Position numbers and translations under genes: made by a program. This document shows positions 6,751 to 14,816 of a DNA stretch of 17,867 nt, piece after piece; position 1 is the stretch's first letter; each line of letters starts with the position of its first letter. The notes beneath the pieces are model-generated. The model did no database searches, had not been told where the DNA came from, and worked only from the letters and a program-made list of their open reading frames with translations. This stretch comes from Candidatus Cloacimonadota bacterium (GTDB lineage Bacteria; Cloacimonadota; Cloacimonadia; Cloacimonadales; Cloacimonadaceae): NCBI GenBank assembly GCA_028681035.1, contig JAQUJJ010000070.1:1-17867 (forward strand). The letters run 5' to 3'.

Positions 6751-8691
6751 TCACTTGTGCAATTGATCTAGAAAGTCATTATCACCCTTGTAAGAATGAA
6801 TAGCATCCTCTAACTGCTTTGTAAGGAATGATTTTATTATCGGCTCTCCTATTGCTGATATTAATGTATGCACATCATTCATCATAGCATTATCGATCTT
6901 CAGACCATTAGAGTTCTCTATCTCATGAATTATCTTTAGTATCTCTTCGATTTTTAGTTTTGCAAAAGATCCTATATAGTCGTTATCAAAGAAGAATGCA
7001 TCATTTAATAGATTGTAAAGATTCGCCCCAAATGTAGAATTCCCTCCCTCTTTATAGCAATCTATGATATCTGAATCTCTACCATCACTATGTCTACAAA
7101 GTTTGACAACATTTGTCGGCAATATGTCTGACAAAGTTAATGGATTATTTGTCGAAAAAACTATCTGTATTCTTCTCTGATTCTTAGAATCAGAATTTTT
7201 TGAATCGCTGGCATAATCTATTGCAATGAACTTGATAATGGATTCTATAAAGCGCTTTTGCCACTCAGGATGAAGATAGACATCGGGCTCGTCTAGTAGA
7301 AGTAAGATGTCATCCTTATCTATATGAGACACATATGTTGAATCAACGAGATAGTGAAGGCGTGAATACATATTAAACAAAGCAAGCTGACCGGAGCTTA
7401 ATCCGCTCCAATTAAAATTCAACGCTCCTTCAATAATCTGGGTACCAAAGTACAACTCAAGGAATTGAGATAAACCTAAAATGCTCTTGTGGTTTATATT
7501 GTAAACATATCTATTTGTTAAGTCCCAATACTCAATGTGTTGAGCCTCAAAAGCTCCAATAAAATGCTTCAGCAGCTTTCCTATATTGTCAAAATGATAC
7601 CTGAAAGCTTCAAACATAGATCCTAGAGTAACGATAATCTTCTGTAATGATTCATAAGAGGGCTCATACGATTCCAAGTCGAAGCTCAATTTAGCTAATT
7701 TAGGCTTTACGAAATTAATGCCATAGTGAAGAATACAATAAAGGTTGTGTATTAATAAATACGATACGAGTGGTATAATAACTATCTCATAATTTGGTGA
7801 TTTCTTGTTGAAACGTATTTTCATTTCAATGTTCTTTCGTAAAATTCCGATCAAAGATGTAAAAGCTTCATTATCTGGGAATGTCAATTCCTTGTACTTA
7901 TTTATGATCTCCGCAGTAACTTCATTTAATGCAGGTTCGTTGGCTCTTTCTATGACCAATTTATCAGGCAGTGAAAATGGCAGTGTCAGATTATTTTTCT
8001 TATGATAGAAACTAACGAAACGAAGTTGTTTCTCTATCTCAGAATTGTGATACGCTTGGACATCAGATAGATACTGCGCCTGGGGGGTTTTGTTTTCATT
8101 GAGTTTGATTTTTTCGTTTCTTACTAAGTAGTTTGTTGAGATGTTCTTTAGTCCAATTACTTCACTTTCAAACCTCTGATCAAAGATATTCGAGAAAAAG
8201 ATAATATTTACATCTCGAAATGGCTTCGTTCCTACCACGGTAGTTCGGGAACTTGTACCGTGCTTCCGAGGTATGATTTTCAAATCTAATCCGGTTCTAT
8301 CTTCAATCCTAATATCATGCTCATTGTATACGAATAGCGTAAAAGCACCATCTTTGTCTCGGTTTACAAATAGGCAATTAGTATCTATTTCTCCCTCTCC
8401 ATCAGGAAAGTAACCTTTAATAAAGTCGAACACCGTTGTTTTGCCAGATCCGTTTTCTCCAACTAATGCAGTCACATTAGTAATATGGGCTACTTGATCA
8501 TGGGCTAGAGGATCTACAGCAGGTAAATTGTAAAAACCTTGTATATAAGATTTGTTTTTCTTGGATGTTATAGTAACGATATTCGTAGAATATTGTGAAA
8601 AATCAAGACTGAAGAGGTTCTCACCTCCAAAGTTGAAACCCTGCTTCTCGAGGCACTTGTATTTCTCTATCCAAAGATATTCTATTGTCAT
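6751..8691 (-). CDS. ptuA: AAA/ABC-type ATPase, PtuA-like (Septu)
   Basis: A 646-residue ATPase with an SMC/ABC-type head split by a long helical insert. Walker A is GENGSGKTT (78-86), the signature is LSSGQ (431-435), and Walker B with D-loop is ILLLLDEPDVYLHPEW (462-477). The switch position reads FSTNNP (512-517), with Asn where this class normally has His (T-H-S/N). Family knowledge: PtuA forms oligomers that hold PtuB and control its nuclease through nucleotide binding. The opening (IEYLWIEKYKCLEKQGFNF) is typical of ATPases paired with HNH proteins in defence loci. GGGAGG lies 5 bases before the ATG. The gene is AT-rich compared with the DUF499 and DUF1156 genes, which suggests separate origin. 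It could alternatively be an OLD-like ATPase, but there is no Toprim domain. Confidence 0.82.
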   Translation of the reverse strand: MTIEYLWIEKYKCLEKQGFNFGGENLFSLDFSQYSTNIVTITSKKNKSYIQGFYNLPAVDPLAHDQVAHITNVTALVGENGSGKTTVFDFIKGYFPDGEGEIDTNCLFVNRDKDGAFTLFVYNEHDIRIEDRTGLDLKIIPRKHGTSSRTTVVGTKPFRDVNIIFFSNIFDQRFESEVIGLKNISTNYLVRNEKIKLNENKTPQAQYLSDVQAYHNSEIEKQLRFVSFYHKKNNLTLPFSLPDKLVIERANEPALNEVTAEIINKYKELTFPDNEAFTSLIGILRKNIEMKIRFNKKSPNYEIVIIPLVSYLLIHNLYCILHYGINFVKPKLAKLSFDLESYEPSYESLQKIIVTLGSMFEAFRYHFDNIGKLLKHFIGAFEAQHIEYWDLTNRYVYNINHKSILGLSQFLELYFGTQIIEGALNFNWSGLSSGQLALFNMYSRLHYLVDSTYVSHIDKDDILLLLDEPDVYLHPEWQKRFIESIIKFIAIDYASDSKNSDSKNQRRIQIVFSTNNPLTLSDILPTNVVKLCRHSDGRDSDIIDCYKEGGNSTFGANLYNLLNDAFFFDNDYIGSFAKLKIEEILKIIHEIENSNGLKIDNAMMNDVHTLISAIGEPIIKSFLTKQLEDAIHSYKGDNDFLDQLHK

Positions 8692-8738
8692 AAAAACCTC
8701 CCAATCATAACAAACTGACGACTTTTGAAAAGGTGCAA
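8688..8738 (-). CDS. Possible 16-codon leader ORF before ptuA
   Basis: In the 69-bp gap before ptuA a strong AAGGAGGAG (8749-8741) is followed by a TTG codon at 8738 that opens a 16-codon frame (HLFKSRQFVMIGRFL after the start). Its TGA overlaps the ptuA ATG by two bases (ATGA). The layout fits a leader peptide coupled to ptuA translation. The SD-to-TTG distance is short and the start codon is weak, so this is tentative. Confidence 0.2.
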   Translation of the reverse strand: MHLFKSRQFVMIGRFL

Positions 8739-8760
8739 TTCTCCTCCTTGATATGTATGT

Positions 8761-11490
8761 TCATTGCTGTATATTGATTCTCTTGTATCTTCTGGCAAAA
8801 GCTTCTCTTCCGCCTTCTAAAACATCGCAAACACTATTCCGAACATCTATCCGTTGAAGGCTTCCCTGAGACTTTATTTCTGTGCGACCATTGGGCACAT
8901 GCAAAGTTATCACATTCTCTGCATCTCCATTAACAACAATATTTGCATTGTGAGTGACGACTATTACTTGCCTCCGTATTTTGTTACTTCTTAGTGACTC
9001 TACAATGAGACTATATATCATGTGGTTGTCAATATCATCTTCTGGTTGATCAAGCACAAGTGGCTCATCTCCATACGATAAAATAAAAGCCAATAGAACT
9101 GCCGTCCTTTGACCAGGTGACCCTGTCTCTAATGGAACAAAGTCTCTACCTCTTGCTTTGAATTCAATTTTTAAAGAGTCTTCAGGGTACCAACATAACA
9201 GTCCATCTATAATTGATGCCGGTAATTCCTGAATTCTTGCAGCAAATCTTTTATCCTTAGCCGAATATGATCCTCCTTGTTTGTTCTCATAAACATCCAT
9301 AATCATCTGCTTGAATCTATGTATCCTTTTTAAAGCTGTGCCATCTCCATTGACCAGAGAATACATCATACCCCCTTCATTATCAGGATTCATGTCCCTA
9401 TCAAACAAATCTGTACTCGAAAACAATATTTCTCTGATGGTCTCTGGAGATTCGGCAACACACCCATAAGGCACAACTGTAATCTTCACAAATTCATTAT
9501 TGGAAAGGACATTGTCCAAAAACAATTGTCTTTGTGCTGTTAACTTCTCGCGGAAAGGATGAATTTCTTTACAGGTTAGGTTGCATAGTTTTTTTAGCCT
9601 TAAAAGATCATTTGATCTTCTGTCAAGCTTTGTCTTTTCTCCTTCGAGAAACTGCATTCTAGCTAATAACTCAGTGTGCTCAGAAAGATTAGTTATACCT
9701 GCACTTTCCATCTCAACAATAGTTTCATGGTAACTACTCTCAATTTGCAATCTTCTTTGGTTAAAAGGGAGTGCACTATATTTTTCTTTCCATAATTTTG
9801 CTACTACGTTGACACTATCCGCAGAAGCCTCAATACTTGAAATAACCCCGTTTATACTTTCTTTCGCTTCATAGTAAGCAGATACCACTTCAAGACCTTC
9901 TGCGTCTGATGCAAACAATGACTCGTCTATAGCGGGACATTCTATAGATTGTTCAAACTCACTTATTATATCTGATAGTTCAGTCAGACCTGTCTCAAAA
10001 GCATGTAACTCATTAAGCTGCTTTTGTAAAACACCATACGAAGATAATTTTTCCGAATTGCCTTTCTTGTTAAATACCGAGAGTTTCTGTTTAACGTCAC
10101 TTATTTGACCATTTATTGAACGTTTTTCTTCATCTGTAACTACGGTAGACCTGAATCGTGAACGTTCATCAAGAAACTTATCTTTCAAGCTTGAGAATTC
10201 TCTTTCCCAGTTTGAATAGCCCACCTCAGGGGCATCATCAATAATGTCTAATAGTCCTTGGGTATTACGAGTCATATCAAAAATTTGTTTCTGACTGTAT
10301 ATTCGGATTGGAAATCTTCCAGATATGTCACCTTCATCTGGCTCCCAATTATCGTCTACGAACTTTTCAAGGGTAAAATTCTCATTATCTTTTTGGAATG
10401 CTATTCTATACTGAGCTTCATCTTTCCAATAACGGACATTTAAAACCGTGTTTGCTAGCAGCAATCCATCCTGGTCACGTGAATGCACAAGGGTATACTT
10501 TTCGTGTTCCATCCCAAGAGCCTCCGGTATTTCAGATTCCCGACCTAAGACCTTACGTAAAAACTCAATTATTGTTGACTTTCCAGTTCCTCTACCGCCT
10601 ATTATTGCATTTAGCCAGGGATTGAAACGAATTGTTAGTTTCTCACCTCTTCCCAGGTATTTGGCATTATCAATTACAATTTTTTCTATCATCATATTAC
10701 TGTGAATGTTTTGGTCTGATGCAAACTGGTCAGATCTCCGTATTGATAATTGACCATCTATCAAGGCCAGCCTCAAGCCTTCTATGCTGGGTTGTTCCAT
10801 CTTTACCCAAGTGAATCTGATTCCAGGATAGGGAAGAACTGAATCTGAATCATAATTCAGCTTATGCGAATCAGACCCAAGTACATCAGTCCATTTAATC
10901 TTTCTTTGTGCATACAATGGAGGTTTTGCATTATTTAGATCGATAGTCTCAATTGCAAAGATACTTGGATTCCGCATCACGTTTTCTAAAGTAGTTCCAT
11001 TTATAGCTGAGAATAATCCTTTGGGTTGATCAACATGGGCAGGAATAGCTATTCCCATACTCTTTGAAATCTCAGAAACAACTTCATCTATTGGTTTTTC
11101 AGTGACACTATCACTTGTCCCTTTTGTTCCTCTAAACCCAACCGCTCCGAGAAGTGAAGCTATATCAGAAGTACTTGTTTCTAATGGTAAAATCGCTAAT
11201 ACGTGAATTCCATTATTAACAGAAATTTCAACTCCTGGAAATATACTTAGTTCCCTAAACCCGGATGGATTAGATTGTTCCATAGTTAAGTAAGCTTGCT
11301 TAAGCCTATCCACCCAATCCCCAGTATTATGATCTGTAATGGCCACACAGTCTATTCCAGCTTTCATGTATGCTAATAGCCAATCTTCTGGTGTATCAGT
11401 TTTAGTCGGGTAGTCATTAGAAGCAGGAGTATGTGTATGGAAGTCAAATTTCCACCATTTCGCACCTGTCCAAATCTTATTAAAAGTCAT
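8761..11490 (-). CDS. trlF: TrlF-like PHP-domain and SMC/ABC-type ATPase
   Basis: A 909-residue fusion. The N-terminal PHP phosphoesterase domain (about 12-245) has all expected metal ligands: HTH (18-20), TDHN (52-55), GVE (86-88), H96, H152 and GSDSH (205-209). PHP enzymes use two or three metal ions to hydrolyse phosphoesters. The C-terminal part is an SMC/Rad50-like ATPase: Walker A GGRGTGKST (298-306), a coiled-coil-rich middle (about 430-680), signature SPGQR (791-795), Walker B LVLDQPEDD (811-819) and H-loop THN (846-848). This matches the TrlF family of AAA-like ATPases. All catalytic residues look intact, so an ATP-gated nuclease or phosphatase is likely; the substrate is unknown. 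It follows the DUF499 gene by 70 bp, which contain a small dyad and an AAGGAG site. Confidence 0.85.
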   Translation of the reverse strand: MTFNKIWTGAKWWKFDFHTHTPASNDYPTKTDTPEDWLLAYMKAGIDCVAITDHNTGDWVDRLKQAYLTMEQSNPSGFRELSIFPGVEISVNNGIHVLAILPLETSTSDIASLLGAVGFRGTKGTSDSVTEKPIDEVVSEISKSMGIAIPAHVDQPKGLFSAINGTTLENVMRNPSIFAIETIDLNNAKPPLYAQRKIKWTDVLGSDSHKLNYDSDSVLPYPGIRFTWVKMEQPSIEGLRLALIDGQLSIRRSDQFASDQNIHSNMMIEKIVIDNAKYLGRGEKLTIRFNPWLNAIIGGRGTGKSTIIEFLRKVLGRESEIPEALGMEHEKYTLVHSRDQDGLLLANTVLNVRYWKDEAQYRIAFQKDNENFTLEKFVDDNWEPDEGDISGRFPIRIYSQKQIFDMTRNTQGLLDIIDDAPEVGYSNWEREFSSLKDKFLDERSRFRSTVVTDEEKRSINGQISDVKQKLSVFNKKGNSEKLSSYGVLQKQLNELHAFETGLTELSDIISEFEQSIECPAIDESLFASDAEGLEVVSAYYEAKESINGVISSIEASADSVNVVAKLWKEKYSALPFNQRRLQIESSYHETIVEMESAGITNLSEHTELLARMQFLEGEKTKLDRRSNDLLRLKKLCNLTCKEIHPFREKLTAQRQLFLDNVLSNNEFVKITVVPYGCVAESPETIREILFSSTDLFDRDMNPDNEGGMMYSLVNGDGTALKRIHRFKQMIMDVYENKQGGSYSAKDKRFAARIQELPASIIDGLLCWYPEDSLKIEFKARGRDFVPLETGSPGQRTAVLLAFILSYGDEPLVLDQPEDDIDNHMIYSLIVESLRSNKIRRQVIVVTHNANIVVNGDAENVITLHVPNGRTEIKSQGSLQRIDVRNSVCDVLEGGREAFARRYKRINIQQ

Positions 11491-11503
11491 TCCTTCACTC
11501 CTT

Positions 11504-11530
11504 GGTTTCTATTCTTATGTCACAGAAACC
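11504..11530. promoter_or_regulatory. Short inverted repeat before trlF
   Basis: GGTTTCT (11504-11510) and AGAAACC (11524-11530) are perfect 7-bp inverted arms around 13 bases, directly beside the AAGGAG ribosome binding site of the PHP-ATPase gene. It could be a weak hairpin affecting translation or a protein-binding dyad. With no T-run it is unlikely to be a terminator. Chance occurrence is possible. Confidence 0.25.
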
Positions 11531-11560
11531 GTAATCTTCTCTTTATCAAAAGCTATCATT

Positions 11561-14404
11561 CTATTCAAACTCACTCAAATCAAACCTGAGTGTGTTGCAA
11601 TTCTCTTTGATCGTGCGCTGTGTAGCTTCATCAAAGCCTTCCAGACAGTCTGCTTCGATTTCTATTTTGATGCTTGCATTGACGGTTGGACTTTTAATCA
11701 GATGCAAGACTATCTCATCGACAATAGTGGCAAAATCTGCTTTGGCTCGGGGTGGGTTCAAATCTATCCTGCCATAAAAGCGTTTCTTGTAAGGGGCTGG
11801 TTCGGGAATGGGACCTGTACCACCAGCTCCATTAGGAGGAATTGCCCCTTCACTGCCACCATCCGCTGTTCCACCAGTGCCGGGCTCTCCTGCGCCTGTT
11901 TCATTGGGTGTGGGCGTCCTTGCAGCATCTTTTTTGGCCTGATATTCTGCTGCTGACATTGGCTCAATTAGCAACAAGGAACTATCAAACACAGGCATGA
12001 TAGCCTTAGCATAGGAGAAGCCGATATACTCTTCACCTTCCTTAGCATAAGCCAAGCCAAAGAAATCTCTGTTCCCTGCTCCCGCTGCGATAGCATTGGA
12101 AAAAGTGTTCTCATTCTTGAGTCTGGGTAGGTAGAGATAGCAACAAGTGCTATGCCAGATATCCTTGGCTTTCACATCTTTAATATCCTCTTTCCAGAAC
12201 CACCGCTTCAGCAGGTTGTGAAGATGAATGGGTGACCACTGAGTTATCAGTTGCTCGCTATCGCTTAGAATCCGTTCTATCTCTCCCACGAGATTTGGCA
12301 CACTTGGGTTGATCGTGAAAGCTTCAAATTTATCACCCGGCACCTTATCCTGTTCCGGCACCAAGATCCATTTATAAGTTTCTTTCACCAGGCGATCAAT
12401 GGATTTCTTGGCATCCTCAAACCCAGTCTTAGCTTGTTTGCTTTGGTATTGGTCGAGGTTGAGTTTCAGGGTTTGGATGTCTTTGAGGATGGAATCCCAA
12501 GCCAGCAAGGTAAGCACCTGATCTTTCAATCTGCCCATCACTTCACCATCGGCAGCCAGGAAGATCAATCTATTTTGTTTCAGTCTCGGTTGTTCTCCCC
12601 GAGTTGTAAGTATTTTCTTAGCTCCCTCGCTATTCAGCGTGCCCCCTATGGCAAAACTGCCCCCAGAACGCAGGTAATAGGCATCAGGTGGCAAGATCAC
12701 CAGCCGCAGCGAGTAATCATCCGGAATGTCATCAGAACGCGTGAAAATGTGGATGCCGTCGAAACAGCCATTATTTACCAAACGTTGAAGCTGCTCTTTG
12801 ATCACCGGGATTACATCATCTTTATCACTAAAGCGCCGTTTGCGGTCTTCCATCTCGCGTCTCAGGTTCGGACGCGTATCAAACCAAAATAGCTTATTAT
12901 CGGCATTGCTGAGGTAATGCAGTTTATCTACCAAACGGGTCATGGCATCCTTGAAGATACCAATCACCTGATCTGGCTGCACCGCTCCCAGCAGAATCCT
13001 CTTGTACTCAATACCTCTGGAAGTGCGGGCCGCATGCAGGGCTACTGCGTGCGGAGCAGAGCCAAAGAAGATGGTTCTCGCCAGCTTCTTACAGGCTTGC
13101 AATTGACCAAATCTGGCTTCATTCTTCTCAATCTGCGCGGTTTCCGAGCGTGAGCCATCGATGTCCCTCTCCAGGACAGGGTCCCAACCCTGGGGCAGAT
13201 AGTAGATAACTTCATGGCGGACATCGGCATCGTATAGCGGCAGATTGCCTGGCGTGATCAGCGGGTCTTTATTATCGTCTATCCAAAGCTTATGTATGAT
13301 CTTCGCCATCAGTTTGAGCACACCGCGCGTTCTTTGGAAGTTATCCAGGCTCGACCAATCTTCATACAAACGGTCAAAGATCTCAGGATGAATGGGATAG
13401 GCCTGTTTCAAACGCTCATAATAGTGCGTTTCCTGGGTCTCATTGGGAAAGTCACCCGGGTTTGCAATATAAAAATCCGCATAGGCCCGGCAGGTCTCTT
13501 CCAGCGACTTTTGATCGGTGATATTGGCGAACAGCCTGCGGCGTACTATTTCAAACGCTTCTTCGGTAGCCACAGGTTTCCACAAGGCCTGAATGCGCCC
13601 AAAAGTATGCTCCAACGAACGCAGTACATTGATCCCAATCTGACCGCCGGCCTCTTTATCGGATTCTGGCAGTGAAGCCAACATAAGGGCACTTGGCACC
13701 GCCTTCAAGGCTTCCGTCAAAGCATGGATAAATGAGATGTTGGAATCATAACTGCCACCAGTATAGCTCTTATTCGGCTCAAATTGACGGATATAAGCCA
13801 CCAATTCATCCACCAGAATCACACAGGGAGCATATTGCGTCAGCAGTGGGATCAGCACCTCCTTACCGGGTGAGGTGCCACTCAGATCAGCTTGTTTTAC
13901 TTGCTCATAGCCATTTGCACCACCCAATTGCCAGGCAAGCTCTCCCCAAAGGGTATTTACTGTAATGCCACCTCTGATTCTCGGGCTTCCCGGAGAGAGC
14001 TGATTGCCGTCTATCACTGCCACCTTAGCGGGGGGCAAAGATGTGATTCCTGCTCTATCTATCAAGGGTGGAATGCCTTGCAAATCAGACAAAGGCACCT
14101 CGCCCTTGGCCAGGTGATATACAGCCAGCATGGTATGCGTCTTTCCACCGCCAAAAGCGGTCTGCAATTGGATTACAGGATCGCCTCCCTTGCCGCTCAA
14201 ACGCTGAATTACAGAATCAAAGAGTAAGCCCATGCCTTCTGTGATGAAGGTCCTCTGAAAGAACATCACCGGATTTTGATACTCTGCGCTGGCATCTCCG
14301 GTATGCACCCGGGAAAGGTCTGCGGCAAATTCTGATTGTTTGAAAGTACCTTTTAGTACGTCCTGATGCGGTACTGCGATGTCTCGCCATGCTTTGATAG
14401 TCAT
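11561..14404 (-). CDS. DUF499 P-loop ATPase
   Basis: A 947-residue DUF499 protein. The N-terminal ATPase has Walker A FGGGKTHT (84-91), Walker [11 protein letters not shown] (195-204) and a sensor-like stretch MLASLPESD (241-249). A large central region (about 250-820) is helical and typical of the family. Residues about 829-871 form a linker made almost wholly of Gly, Pro, Thr, Glu and Ala, followed by a small C-terminal domain (872-947) that should fold independently. DUF499 proteins are regularly encoded beside DUF1156 methyltransferases in putative restriction-modification-like systems, where they are thought to act as the motor or regulatory ATPase. That is the arrangement here, with only the small winged-HTH gene between. 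The GAGG site lies in the last codons of that gene, 5 bp upstream, so translation is coupled. Confidence 0.88.
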   Translation of the reverse strand: MTIKAWRDIAVPHQDVLKGTFKQSEFAADLSRVHTGDASAEYQNPVMFFQRTFITEGMGLLFDSVIQRLSGKGGDPVIQLQTAFGGGKTHTMLAVYHLAKGEVPLSDLQGIPPLIDRAGITSLPPAKVAVIDGNQLSPGSPRIRGGITVNTLWGELAWQLGGANGYEQVKQADLSGTSPGKEVLIPLLTQYAPCVILVDELVAYIRQFEPNKSYTGGSYDSNISFIHALTEALKAVPSALMLASLPESDKEAGGQIGINVLRSLEHTFGRIQALWKPVATEEAFEIVRRRLFANITDQKSLEETCRAYADFYIANPGDFPNETQETHYYERLKQAYPIHPEIFDRLYEDWSSLDNFQRTRGVLKLMAKIIHKLWIDDNKDPLITPGNLPLYDADVRHEVIYYLPQGWDPVLERDIDGSRSETAQIEKNEARFGQLQACKKLARTIFFGSAPHAVALHAARTSRGIEYKRILLGAVQPDQVIGIFKDAMTRLVDKLHYLSNADNKLFWFDTRPNLRREMEDRKRRFSDKDDVIPVIKEQLQRLVNNGCFDGIHIFTRSDDIPDDYSLRLVILPPDAYYLRSGGSFAIGGTLNSEGAKKILTTRGEQPRLKQNRLIFLAADGEVMGRLKDQVLTLLAWDSILKDIQTLKLNLDQYQSKQAKTGFEDAKKSIDRLVKETYKWILVPEQDKVPGDKFEAFTINPSVPNLVGEIERILSDSEQLITQWSPIHLHNLLKRWFWKEDIKDVKAKDIWHSTCCYLYLPRLKNENTFSNAIAAGAGNRDFFGLAYAKEGEEYIGFSYAKAIMPVFDSSLLLIEPMSAAEYQAKKDAARTPTPNETGAGEPGTGGTADGGSEGAIPPNGAGGTGPIPEPAPYKKRFYGRIDLNPPRAKADFATIVDEIVLHLIKSPTVNASIKIEIEADCLEGFDEATQRTIKENCNTLRFDLSEFE

Positions 14405-14408
14405 GTTT

Positions 14409-14816
14409 TTATCCTCGTTTTATCTCGTTAAATTGCCAATAGCCGGTTTTGTCTGAACCGATGCGGCTAATAATTCCAGCCTTCTTAAGAATCTGAATGT
14501 TCCGCATTACAGTGACTCTGTTTATAGCTAAGGTATCTGCCAGTGTATCGTAAGATACAAAGGGATCGTTTACTATGTTATCAATGATCTTTTGCTGAGT
14601 ATCTGTCAGTTTTACAGGTGCATTTACAGGTGCATTTACAGGTGCATTTACAGGTGCATTTACAGGGTCATTTATAGGGTCAATTGTAGTTTCATCCCGA
14701 TACATCGTGATCATCAGGCAGTCCTCATCAGTGCTAAACTCCGGCTCTTTTCCAGTAATAGCTTTCACCTGCGGGATCACTTTGGCGATCAGATCCAAGG
14801 CTTGCTTCTTTGTCAT
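14409..14816 (-). CDS. Small winged-HTH protein with tetrapeptide repeats
   Basis: A 135-residue protein in three parts: a short N-terminal segment (1-45, with [20 protein letters not shown]), a run of (A/D)-P-(V/I)-N repeats (46-69), and a winged helix-turn-helix (70-130) whose recognition part reads [20 protein letters not shown] followed by the wing [13 protein letters not shown]. This order closely resembles the C-terminal tail of AlbA_2 (Schlafen-like, divergent AAA-4) regulators, which often end in 'PEF..' , a DPVN-type linker and a winged HTH. The AlbA_2 and ATP-binding parts are absent, so it is either a standalone DNA-binding subunit or a shortened relic. It starts immediately after the methyltransferase stop (TAGATG) and ends 4 bp before the DUF499 gene. 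It may target the complex to DNA or regulate the operon; both are inference. Confidence 0.8.
   Translation of the reverse strand: MTKKQALDLIAKVIPQVKAITGKEPEFSTDEDCLMITMYRDETTIDPINDPVNAPVNAPVNAPVNAPVKLTDTQQKIIDNIVNDPFVSYDTLADTLAINRVTVMRNIQILKKAGIISRIGSDKTGYWQFNEIKRG
14617..14688. repeat. 12-bp tandem repeat within the winged-HTH gene
   Basis: Four perfect copies of GGTGCATTTACA (14617-14664) are followed by two diverged copies, GGGTCATTTATA and GGGTCAATTGTA. Further to the left, GTCAGTTTTACA (14605-14616) may be another decayed copy. Each unit encodes one A/D-P-V/I-N tetrapeptide on the minus strand. A change in copy number would lengthen or shorten the linker without breaking the frame. Confidence 0.95.

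Noticed and set aside
5777..8760. A retron that uses a PtuA-PtuB effector
   Set aside because: No reverse transcriptase frame is present on either strand, and the gaps are too short for a retron non-coding RNA.
12434..12892. A 152-codon plus-strand frame inside the DUF499 gene
   Set aside because: It is a shadow of a confident coding region, with no start signal or domain.
14605..14688. Tandem repeats as a CRISPR or iteron array
   Set aside because: The units are 12 bp with no spacers and lie in frame in a coding sequence, encoding a tetrapeptide repeat.
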